DNA of 5,349 nucleotides, from assembly GCA_016210935.1 (NCBI GenBank), contig JACQTH010000127.1, forward strand, positions 1 to 5,349. The letters run 5' to 3'. The notes beneath the pieces were generated by a model. It worked only from the letters and a program-made list of their open reading frames with translations, made no database searches and was not told the origin of the DNA. Made by a program: the position numbers and the translations under genes. The DNA is from Acidobacteriota bacterium (GTDB lineage Bacteria; Acidobacteriota; Vicinamibacteria; Vicinamibacterales; JACQTH01). Shown piece by piece: positions 1-5,349 of this stretch; the stretch's first letter is position 1; the number at the start of each line of letters is the position of its first letter.

Positions 1-580
1 CCAGGGCGCGCTGGTACAGTGCGTGGCCGTCGTTGGCGAGCTCGCTGACGCGGATCAGCGGATCACGCCGCGACGCGGCGGCAAACAGTTTCTCGAGTCG
101 CGCCCGGCGCTGGGAGAGCGGCAGGCCGCGGAGATCCTCGTTGCCGTGCCACAGGAGATCGAAGACGATGAACGCGACCGGCTGGCCCGTGCGGACACGT
201 TCGATATCGGCTTCGCGCGTGAGGTGAATGCGTCCCTGCAGGCGCTGGAATCCGGCAGGCTCGCCGCGACTGTCGAGCGCGACCAGCTCACCGTCGACCA
301 GAACCGGCGCCTCGAGCGATCGGCCGAATCGCGCCAGACTCTGGACCACTTCCGGAAACTGCGCCGTCTTCTCGTTCCCGAGCCGCGACCAGAGACGGAC
401 GTGCGCGTCCCGCCGGCCGCCGGACCCGCCCCGGGGGGCCGGTTGAAGGTGGATGAGCGCCCGGATGCCGTCGTACTTCGGTTCGTACCCGAATCCCCTC
501 AGGGAAAGCTGATCTTCCGGCGACTCGGCGAGCGTGGCCAGCATCGGCCGGAGCGAGGCGACGGCAGACCAGTCTGGCAC
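1..580 (-). CDS. ATP-dependent DNA ligase, NHEJ/LigD-type ligase domain (N-terminal part, runs off the left edge)
   Basis: This is the 5' part (193 codons) of a gene that joins DNA nicks or ends through a lysine-AMP intermediate. Reading the minus strand gives the ligase motifs in order: motif I KYDGIR with the predicted adenylated Lys35; the SRLGNEKTAQFPE stretch (about 65-77) corresponding to motif Ia; motif III VDGELVALD (95-103, Glu98); and AFIVFDLLWHG (136-146) with the following DLRGLPLSQRR, typical of the motif IIIa region. Motifs IV and V and the OB fold would lie beyond the window. The start is set at a GTG (580-578) because an in-frame TAG lies at 595-593. It gives an N-terminus PDWSAVASLRPMLATLAE, and RPMLATL is a usual beginning of LigD-type ligase domains. 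The ATG at codon 13 (544-542) is the alternative start. No good Shine-Dalgarno sequence is visible, only a weak AGAG. The ligase domain is at the very N-terminus, so the protein is either a stand-alone ligase or a ligase-first LigD fusion. An open frame on the opposite strand over this region is a shadow. Confidence 0.9.
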   Translation of the reverse strand, partial: MPDWSAVASLRPMLATLAESPEDQLSLRGFGYEPKYDGIRALIHLQPAPRGGSGGRRDAHVRLWSRLGNEKTAQFPEVVQSLARFGRSLEAPVLVDGELVALDSRGEPAGFQRLQGRIHLTREADIERVRTGQPVAFIVFDLLWHGNEDLRGLPLSQRRARLEKLFAAASRRDPLIRVSELANDGHALYQRAL

Positions 581-630
581 GGTCTGATGACTCTAACGCA
601 GGACATGATTCGGGAGTACCGCGAGAAAAC

Positions 631-657
631 CGCAGCGAACGCAGAGCACGCAGAGAA
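631..657. repeat. Short tandem repeat, three 9-bp units (consensus CGCAGAGNA)
   Basis: Three adjacent 9-bp units are seen: CGCAGCGAA (631-639), CGCAGAGCA (640-648) and CGCAGAGAA (649-657). The 9-mer AACGCAGAG (638-646) recurs in inverted orientation as CTCTGCGTT at 784-792, at the end of the DUF2934 gene. The two copies therefore frame the larger inverted repeat between them. From general experience, CGCAGAG-rich direct repeats are common in intergenic DNA of some environmental bacteria. Copy number in this genome cannot be judged from one window. Confidence 0.65.
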
Positions 658-686
658 AGATTCAAGGGCGTGCCGAGTGGCTGCGC

Positions 687-777
687 GGGCTTACAGGCTA
701 CGGGCTACAGGCTAGAGCGGGAATGGCAGAGTCTTCAGCAATCGCGCCCGTAGCCTGTAGCCCGACGCCTGTAGCCC
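687..777. repeat. Large imperfect inverted repeat built of TACRGGC heptamers (REP-like intergenic element)
   Basis: The left arm (687-714) is three 7-bp units, TACAGGC, TACGGGC and TACAGGC, at 692-712, preceded by GGGCT and followed by TA. The right arm (about 747-777) contains the same units in inverted orientation. The perfect core is CGGGCTACAGGCTA (701-714) against TAGCCTGTAGCCCG (751-764). Outward, pairing continues to 687/777 with two mismatches (699-700 against 765-766) and one bulged T (691 or 692). The loop is 36 nt (715-750). Transcribed, this would form a long GC-rich hairpin after the DUF2934 stop codon. It could be a repetitive extragenic palindrome, a remnant of a small mobile element, or an mRNA 3'-end stabiliser. 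The pairing is read directly; any role is inference. Confidence 0.75.
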
Positions 778-790
778 GATCTCCTCTGCG

Positions 791-1108
791 TTATTGACTT
801 TTCCGGCTGCGCTCGCGGCGAAGCTGCTGCTCGGCTTCGAGCCAGTCGTCGAAGTCGCGGCCGTGGTCGCTGCCGCGCCGTTCGTAGATCTCGTACGCGC
901 GGCGGCCGATTTCTTCGCGGCTGAGCTCCCAGTCCGCTTCCATGCCGGGCGGCGGCGCCGCTGGTCCGCCGAACTCCGGTAACCCGGCACCTGGAGGCGT
1001 CGCTGCGCCTGCACGATCCTGAGCACGATCGCGCCCCGGCTCCGGCTTGCGGCGGCGCGGCGTTATCTGCGTTCCTTCCTGCGGCTCTTTCCGACTCTCT
1101 TTTGGCAT
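791..1108 (-). CDS. DUF2934 domain-containing small protein
   Basis: A 105-residue cytoplasmic protein with no signal peptide or membrane segment. The C-terminal part (about 63-97) matches the DUF2934 pattern: REEIGRRAYEIYERRG, a short GSDHGRD turn, then DDWLEAEQQL, with the typical RRAYEIY, Trp89, and Glu91/Glu93. It should form a small helical hairpin; the family's function is unknown. The N-terminal 60 residues are rich in Lys, Arg, Pro, Gly and Ala and are probably disordered, so nucleic-acid contact is possible but unproven. The ATG at 1108-1106 has GAGG (1120-1117) eight bases upstream, a good ribosome binding site. The stop is TAA at 793-791, overlapping the CTCTGCGTT repeat copy. The gene is divergent from the efflux operon. 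Copies of this family are often scattered through Acidobacteriota genomes, which supports the suggested lineage. Confidence 0.85.
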   Translation of the reverse strand: MPKESRKEPQEGTQITPRRRKPEPGRDRAQDRAGAATPPGAGLPEFGGPAAPPPGMEADWELSREEIGRRAYEIYERRGSDHGRDFDDWLEAEQQLRRERSRKSQ

Positions 1109-1264
1109 TGTTGAAACCTCGGCGGTCCGAAGGCAGCGAGCAATGCCGATGCCATCTCGACGCTGGAGAATCGCCCGGGATTCGTGCGCCCAGGAACACG
1201 GCCCCGACGTTTTCCGTCTGAATACAAGACGCGAACCCCATCCTCGTCAGTAGAGAGAACACCC
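1109..1264. promoter_or_regulatory. Divergent intergenic region, presumed promoters of DUF2934 gene and efflux operon
   Basis: These 156 bases separate two divergent genes, so both transcripts should start here. I see no convincing -35/-10 pair. AATACA (1221-1226) on the plus strand is a possible -10, but has no good partner. A short interrupted palindrome, GAATC (1168-1172) and GATTC (1179-1183) around CCCGGG, is the only operator-like symmetry, and it may be chance. No regulator gene is in the window. Confidence 0.4.
1252..1258 (+). promoter_or_regulatory. Ribosome binding site of the adaptor gene (decides the start)
   Basis: The purine run AGAGAGA ends six bases before the ATG at 1265. 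The frame is open further upstream to an ATG at 1184, but that would add 27 charged, Ser/Pro/Arg-rich residues before the membrane anchor. The purine run and the normal KKLAISVALPVL-type anchor following the second ATG favour 1265. Confidence 0.6.
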
Positions 1265-2464
1265 ATGCCTCGAGAAAAGTCCCGAAAGAAGCTCGCCATC
1301 TCTGTCGCGCTGCCGGTGCTCATTGCGCTCGGCATTGCCGGGTATTCGACACTGGCGCGGCCGGCGGTTTCCATCGACGCCAGCCGGCTGGCGACGGTGG
1401 AGCGCGGAGATCTGGCGCGATCGGTCGTCGCGACGGGCCGAATCGAACCTATTTCGAAAGTGGAGATCAAGTCGAAGGCGAACGGGATCATCGAGAAACT
1501 GCGCGTCGAGGTCGGCGATCGGGTACGGACAGGCCAGGTGCTCGCGGAGCTCGATAAGGAGAATCTGTCGGCCCGCCTGCGCGAGGCCCGCGCGGCGCTC
1601 ATGGCCACGGAAGCGAACGTCCGCGCCGCGGAGGCGGAATTCGAGAAGAACCAGGTTGAGGCGGAGGGCCCCGAGGTCGACCTCGCGCGGCGGAACCTCG
1701 CTCGCGCCGAAAAGCTCTATGCCGATCACCTGGTGTCGCAGCAGAACCTCGAAGAGGCGCGGACGCAGTTGAAGGTGGCGGAAAACCGGAAGCAGGCGGC
1801 CGCGACGCAACTCGGGGTCTCTCAGGCGCGCGTCGGCCGCGCCCGCGCCGAGGTCGCCCAGGCGGCCGCCGCGGTCGAGCGGGCGCAGGAGGAGCTCGAG
1901 AACGCGACCATCCGGTCGCCGCTCGACGGGGTCGTCCTCGCGCGGCCGGTCGAAGTGGGGAGCCCCGTGTCGTCGATTCTGAACATGGGCGCGAACGCCA
2001 CCCTGGTCATGGTGCTCGGCGACATCAGCCGGGTGTACGTGAAGGGCGAAGTGGACGAGACCGACATCGGCGCGGTGAAGCTCGGTCAGCCGGCGCGGAT
2101 CCGGGTAGAGACGTTCAAGGATCGCCAGTTCGCAGGACGCGTCACCCAGATCTCGCCGATGGGGACGAAGGCCGACAACGTCGTCGCGTTCGACGTGAAG
2201 GTGTCGATCGACAATCCGACCGGCGAGCTGCTGGCGAACATGACGGCCAACGCGGAGATCGTGCTCGAGGAGCACCAGCGGGCGCTGGTGATTCCGGAAA
2301 TGGCGATCGTGTACGACGCCCACCGGAAACCATCCGTCGATGTCGTGGATCCGGGCAGCGACAGCGGCAGGAGACGGGTCGCGATCAAGATCGGGATCAG
2401 CAACGGCACGCGGACCGAAGTGCTCAGCGGGCTGAGCGAAGGCCAGAAGGTAGTGCTTCAGTAG
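1265..2464 (+). CDS. Periplasmic adaptor (membrane fusion protein) of a MacAB-like ABC efflux system, HlyD/MacA family
   Basis: A 399-residue adaptor linking an inner-membrane ABC transporter to an outer-membrane channel. Seen in order: a basic N-terminus and one hydrophobic anchor (about 10-30) with no lipobox; a beta strand VERGDLARSVVATGRIEP (45-62); the first lipoyl half (64-98, with VGDRVRTGQVLAELD); a long Ala/Glu/Arg-rich coiled-coil hairpin (about 99-213); the second lipoyl half (214-235, ATIRSPLDGVV); a beta-barrel domain (about 254-335); and a membrane-proximal domain (about 340-399). At the hairpin tip, RAEKLYADHLVS fits the RxxxLxxxxxxS TolC-docking signature (Arg147, Leu151, Ser158). 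The length is normal for MacA-type adaptors. It is the first gene of the operon, 4 bp before the first permease. The RND-adaptor subfamily looks similar, but the permease neighbours favour the ABC type. The substrate cannot be read from the sequence. Confidence 0.92.
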   Translation: MPREKSRKKLAISVALPVLIALGIAGYSTLARPAVSIDASRLATVERGDLARSVVATGRIEPISKVEIKSKANGIIEKLRVEVGDRVRTGQVLAELDKENLSARLREARAALMATEANVRAAEAEFEKNQVEAEGPEVDLARRNLARAEKLYADHLVSQQNLEEARTQLKVAENRKQAAATQLGVSQARVGRARAEVAQAAAAVERAQEELENATIRSPLDGVVLARPVEVGSPVSSILNMGANATLVMVLGDISRVYVKGEVDETDIGAVKLGQPARIRVETFKDRQFAGRVTQISPMGTKADNVVAFDVKVSIDNPTGELLANMTANAEIVLEEHQRALVIPEMAIVYDAHRKPSVDVVDPGSDSGRRRVAIKIGISNGTRTEVLSGLSEGQKVVLQ

Positions 2465-2468
2465 TGGC

Positions 2469-3776
2469 ATGATTGAGATCCTGTCCGAAACCTGGTCCAA
2501 CCTTCGCGCGAACAAGCTTCGCAGCTTCCTCACGATGTTCGGGATCGTTTGGGGCGTGATCTCGATTGTGGTTCTCTCCGCGATGGGCACCGGGTTTCAG
2601 GCCGGCAACCAGCAGGTGCTCGAGGAGCTTGGCAAGAACATCGTGATTATCCGCAACGGCCGGACAAGCCTGCAGGCCGGAGGCGCGCGGACTGGACGGA
2701 TCGTTCGACTGTCGTACGGTGACGTGCAGGAGCTCAGACAGCAATCCCGCTTGATTCAGTACATCAGCCCGGAGCTGATGAGGGGCGCGGTCCGTGTCAA
2801 AAGCTCGTTCAACGCCAGAACGCTTCAGATGAGCGGCGTCTGGCCCGTCTATCAGCAGATGCGCACGATCGAGGTGGATCGCGGCCGGCTGCTCTCCGAG
2901 ATGGACAACGCCGATGCGCGGCGCGTCGTCATCATCGGCTACGAAGCATCGGCGCAGCTCTTTGCCGACCGCGATCCGGTTGGCGCCGAGATCAAGCTGA
3001 ACAGCCTGCCGTACGCCGTCGTGGGCCGGATTCGCAAGAAGAACCAGGATTCGAACTACACCGGCCGAGACGACGAGCGCCTGTTCGTGCCGTACGAGAC
3101 GATGCGGAAGGACTTTCCGCTGACGGGCGCGAACGACACGCCGGACATGCTGTCCACGATCATCGCCGCGCCCTACGATCACGTCACGCAGGCGATGATT
3201 CGCGAGTTCGAGCGGCTCAATGTGGGAATCTTCGGCCTGGACGGCCGGACGCCGATCGAAGCCGAGATCCGCCGGATTCTCAGCCGCCGCCATCTTTTCG
3301 ATCCGAAAGACGTCGAGGCGCTGGCGTTCTGGAACACCGCCCTTGAATCGGCCATGTTCTCGAAGATGATGCGGGCCATGAGCCAGTTCTTCCTCGCCGT
3401 CAGCCTCGTGACGCTCGCGCTCGGCGGCATCGGCGTCATGAACATCATGCTGGTCGCCGTCAGGGAACGGACGCGTGAGATTGGGGTGCGAAAGGCCATC
3501 GGGGCGACGGCGCGTCGCATTCAGTGGCAGTTCTTCAGCGAGGGATTCGTCATCACGATGGCGAGTGGCGTGTTCGGGTTTCTGCTCGGCGCGGGCCTCT
3601 GCAGCCTGGTGAACCTGGCGCCGAAACCGGCGCGCTTTGCCGGGATGATCATCACCTGGGAAACGGGGTTGTTCGCGGTGCTCGCGCTGGCCATCGTCGG
3701 CGTTGCCGCGGCGACGTATCCGGCACGGCGCGCCGCCCTGCTCCCGCCGATAGAAGCGTTGCGGTACGACGTGTAG
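2469..3776 (+). CDS. ABC transporter permease 1, MacB-PCD/FtsX family (no fused ATPase)
   Basis: A 435-residue inner-membrane permease with the MacB-like four-helix layout: TM1 (about 19-41, within LTMFGIVWGVISIVVLS), a large periplasmic domain (about 42-305), TM2 (306-329), TM3 (359-382) and TM4 (398-418). The signature GGIGVMNIML (319-328) followed by RERTREIGVRKAIGA (332-346) is the FtsX-family stretch that faces the ATPase. The C-terminus ends in the family's PPIEALRYDV. The RRHLFDPKD motif (273-281) before TM2 is shared with permease 2. The protein begins directly at TM1, so unlike E. coli MacB it has no nucleotide-binding domain and needs a separate ATPase. The start is firm: an in-frame TAG lies at 2451-2453 and this is the first start codon after it. 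No Shine-Dalgarno sequence is at the right distance (AGAAGG is 18 bases away), so translation is probably coupled to the adaptor stop 4 bp upstream. Confidence 0.93.
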   Translation: MIEILSETWSNLRANKLRSFLTMFGIVWGVISIVVLSAMGTGFQAGNQQVLEELGKNIVIIRNGRTSLQAGGARTGRIVRLSYGDVQELRQQSRLIQYISPELMRGAVRVKSSFNARTLQMSGVWPVYQQMRTIEVDRGRLLSEMDNADARRVVIIGYEASAQLFADRDPVGAEIKLNSLPYAVVGRIRKKNQDSNYTGRDDERLFVPYETMRKDFPLTGANDTPDMLSTIIAAPYDHVTQAMIREFERLNVGIFGLDGRTPIEAEIRRILSRRHLFDPKDVEALAFWNTALESAMFSKMMRAMSQFFLAVSLVTLALGGIGVMNIMLVAVRERTREIGVRKAIGATARRIQWQFFSEGFVITMASGVFGFLLGAGLCSLVNLAPKPARFAGMIITWETGLFAVLALAIVGVAAATYPARRAALLPPIEALRYDV

Positions 3777-3781
3777 TCGAT

Positions 3782-5041
3782 ATGCGCCTCCTTCGAGAAG
3801 TCATTCTGCAGGCGGCCACGGCGCTCATCACGCATCGCTTCCGTGCGGCCCTGACGATGCTCGGGATCGCGTGGGGCATCGTGACCGTTGTCCTGCTCAT
3901 GGCCTATGGGAACGGGTTTCATCGAGCGCTGATGTACGGGTTTCGCAACGCGTTCTCCGATGGGACGCTGCTGGTTCGCGGCGGCCAGACGAGCCAGCAA
4001 GCCGGCGGCGAGCGCGCCGGGCGGCGCATCATCCTGAAGGAGCCGGACGCCGATGCGATCCGCGAGCTCGGGCTGGTGAAGCTGGTCAGCCCGGAGTATC
4101 TCGAATCGCTCCCCATCGTCTACGGCACGCGCTCGACGACGGCCGGGGTTCGCGGCGTGTCGGTCGAGTACGCCTCGATGCGGAGCGAGACGGCGGAGTC
4201 CGGCCGGTTCCTGAACGCGGAAGATATCGAAAGCCGGCGGCGAGTCGCGTTTCTGGGCTCGGAGGTCGCGCGCAAGCTGTTCAGCAACATTCCCCCGGTC
4301 GGCGAAACGATTCGGATCAACGGCCTGACCTTCGAGGTCGTCGGCGTGATGTTCAACAAGGCGCAGATCTCGAATTACTTCTATCCGGATCGATCGTCGG
4401 TCTTCATCCCGTACACCGTGGCGAAACAGGTCTGGCCGCAGGACTTTCTCGACGACATCGTGGTCGAGACATTGAATCCCTCGGTTCACGATCAGGCGAT
4501 CAAGCAGATCCGCGAGGTCCTGGCGAGCCGGCATCGATTCGATCCGCGCGACGAGCGGGCGCTGCTGGTTCGCGATTCCGGCGAGGTCGTCGCGATGCTG
4601 AGCGGCATCACGAACGGCCTGCAGGTCATCCTGGTGTTTATCGGCACGCTGACCTTGATGATCGGCGGTGTGGGGGTGATGAACATCATGCTCGTCTCCG
4701 TGACCGAGCGGACGCGCGAGATCGGCGTGCGCAAGGCGCTCGGGGCGCGGCGGCGCCATATCCTGACGCAGTTTCTGTTCGAGGCGCTGGCGATCTGCTT
4801 CATGGGCGGCGTCGCGGGCGTCGCCCTCTCGTACGCGATCGTCTCGACAGTGAAGTCGAGGCCATTCCTGGGTCAGATGCTCGACGATCCCAGCGGGCGC
4901 ACCGACATTCAGCTGCTGATGTCGTCCGACGTGCTGCTCTTGGCGACCGGCATCCTGACGCTGGCGGGAATCGTCAGCGGGTTCTGGCCGGCTGTCCGAG
5001 CCTCGCGGCTCGATCCGATCGAGGCGCTGCGGTACGAGTAA
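3782..5041 (+). CDS. ABC transporter permease 2, MacB-PCD/FtsX family (paralogue of permease 1)
   Basis: A 419-residue inner-membrane permease, paralogous to its upstream neighbour. TM1 is at about 22-42 (LTMLGIAWGIVTVVLLM), the periplasmic domain at about 43-280, TM2 at 281-304, TM3 at 335-354 and TM4 at 384-402. GGVGVMNIML (295-304) and ERTREIGVRKALGA (309-322) form the FtsX signature, RHRFDPRD (250-257) matches the motif of permease 1, and the end is DPIEALRYE. The frame is open upstream to 3524, but an earlier start would overlap permease 1 by over 250 bases and add non-family sequence. The ATG at 3782 aligns with the start of permease 1. It follows the permease 1 stop by 5 bp without a clear Shine-Dalgarno sequence, suggesting translational coupling. 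The two permeases have clearly diverged, which fits a heterodimer. No ATPase gene follows: the next gene is on the other strand. Confidence 0.93.
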   Translation: MRLLREVILQAATALITHRFRAALTMLGIAWGIVTVVLLMAYGNGFHRALMYGFRNAFSDGTLLVRGGQTSQQAGGERAGRRIILKEPDADAIRELGLVKLVSPEYLESLPIVYGTRSTTAGVRGVSVEYASMRSETAESGRFLNAEDIESRRRVAFLGSEVARKLFSNIPPVGETIRINGLTFEVVGVMFNKAQISNYFYPDRSSVFIPYTVAKQVWPQDFLDDIVVETLNPSVHDQAIKQIREVLASRHRFDPRDERALLVRDSGEVVAMLSGITNGLQVILVFIGTLTLMIGGVGVMNIMLVSVTERTREIGVRKALGARRRHILTQFLFEALAICFMGGVAGVALSYAIVSTVKSRPFLGQMLDDPSGRTDIQLLMSSDVLLLATGILTLAGIVSGFWPAVRASRLDPIEALRYE

Positions 5042-5057
5042 TCTTCGCTTGGAGTGC

Positions 5058-5349
5058 CTAAAAACTCAGCGTGGCGCGCAGCGCCATGGGCACGGTAAAG
5101 AGGGCGTGTGCTCGAGGATTCTCGAGTTTGTTGTAAGCGAACTTCACCGAAAACTGCAGGCCGATTGGGCCGACATTGATCCCGCCGCCGGCTTCGCCGA
5201 ACAGCCGATCGCCTTCGCCGCGCTCGCCCCGGATCCGGCCGACGCCGGCGAGCGCGAACGAATGCGTGCCGAGCCCCCAGCCCGCCGGCCGATCGCTCAT
5301 CAGGAACCCGATCCCGAGGTCGTACGCGCGGGCGTCCCGTAGATTGTAG
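5058..5349 (-). CDS. C-terminal end of a probable outer-membrane beta-barrel protein (runs off the right edge)
   Basis: The minus-strand frame is open from the window edge to a TAG at 5060-5058, giving 96 residues of C-terminus. The sequence shows alternating short strands and Gly/Asn/Asp-rich turns, such as FGEAGGGINVG, GLQFSVKFAYNKLE and HALFTVPMALRATLSF. It ends in Phe preceded by alternating hydrophobic residues, the pattern of the C-terminal beta-signal recognised by the BAM complex. Codon third positions are strongly G/C in this frame, which supports it over the plus-strand frame across the same stretch. The internal ATG at 5300 is just a methionine: the reading frame continues upstream through YNLRDARAYDLGIGFL. 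The particular family is not recognisable. It is not TolC-like, so it is unlikely to be the exit channel of the neighbouring efflux system. It is convergent with permease 2. Confidence 0.65.
   Translation of the reverse strand, partial: YNLRDARAYDLGIGFLMSDRPAGWGLGTHSFALAGVGRIRGERGEGDRLFGEAGGGINVGPIGLQFSVKFAYNKLENPRAHALFTVPMALRATLSF

Larger units (their letters stand above)
581..790. other. Intergenic region with composite repeats, between DUF2934 gene and ligase gene
   Basis: About 210 bases without a credible gene. Both flanking genes read leftward, so this lies downstream of the DUF2934 gene and upstream of the ligase gene. It holds a 9-bp tandem repeat (631-657) and a large inverted repeat of 7-bp units (687-777), described separately. 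No T-run follows the hairpin in either direction, so it is not a classical intrinsic terminator. I could not pick out a convincing ligase promoter. The open frames that cross it read through repeat sequence and look meaningless. Confidence 0.75.

Noticed and set aside
23..715. 230-codon open frame on the plus strand
   Set aside because: It is the antisense of the DNA ligase, whose motifs are clear on the minus strand. Its 3' third reads through repeat sequence.
687..777. Inverted repeat as an intrinsic terminator or CRISPR repeat
   Set aside because: No T-run follows in either direction. There are no regularly spaced identical repeats with unique spacers.
1184..1264. Upstream ATG extension of the adaptor (27 residues)
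   Set aside because: The added residues are Arg/Ser/Pro-rich and precede the membrane anchor. The ATG at 1265 has a ribosome binding site.
1247..2590. 447-codon open frame on the minus strand
   Set aside because: It lies antisense to the adaptor gene. The product is a His/Arg/Leu/Asp-rich composition typical of a GC-rich shadow frame, with no domain.
3524..3781. Upstream extension of permease 2 (505-residue version)
   Set aside because: It would overlap permease 1 and add non-family residues. The ATG at 3782 aligns with the normal N-terminus.
3521..4759. 412-codon open frame on the minus strand
   Set aside because: It is antisense to the two permeases and spans their junction. No recognisable family, and composition is shadow-like.
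3871..5061. 396-codon open frame on the plus strand in another frame
   Set aside because: It overlaps permease 2 in a different frame and is Arg/Gly/Asp-rich without motifs. The permease frame has transmembrane helices and the FtsX signature.
5049..5342. 97-codon plus-strand open frame downstream of the operon
   Set aside because: The opposite strand encodes a beta-barrel-like C-terminus with good codon bias. This frame has no domain and looks like its shadow.

Overview
This is a GC-rich bacterial chromosome segment. Codon third positions are strongly G/C and genes are closely packed. A DUF2934-type small protein, an NHEJ-type ATP-dependent DNA ligase and a MacA/MacB-like efflux operon with two separate FtsX-type permeases together suggest a soil or environmental Gram-negative bacterium. 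Acidobacteriota (Vicinamibacteria-like) is my best guess. That is inference from gene content, not a measured placement.

Layout. Positions 1-580 (minus) hold the N-terminal 193 codons of an ATP-dependent DNA ligase that runs off the left edge. Positions 581-790 are non-coding and carry a composite repeat region: three 9-bp tandem units, then a large imperfect inverted repeat whose arms are themselves built of 7-bp units. Positions 791-1108 (minus) encode a 105-residue DUF2934 protein. Positions 1109-1264 are the divergent intergenic region, which should hold the promoters of both the DUF2934 gene and the efflux operon. Positions 1265-5041 (plus) are a tight three-gene operon: a periplasmic adaptor (HlyD/MacA type) and two paralogous MacB-PCD/FtsX permeases, with gaps of 4 and 5 bp. 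Positions 5058-5349 (minus) are the C-terminal end of a probable outer-membrane beta-barrel protein, which converges on the operon with a 16-bp gap and runs off the right edge.

How the genes work together. The adaptor is anchored in the inner membrane by one N-terminal helix and carries the RxxxLxxxxxxS signature at the tip of its coiled-coil hairpin, which is used for docking to TolC-family channels. The two permeases would form a heterodimeric inner-membrane core with large periplasmic domains. The usual ATP-binding subunit is missing: neither permease carries a fused nucleotide-binding domain and no ATPase gene lies between or beside the three genes. No TolC-like gene is present either. 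The machine must therefore borrow an ATPase and an outer-membrane channel encoded elsewhere. I see no clearly new system. The missing ATPase and the composite palindromic repeat are the points most worth a second look.
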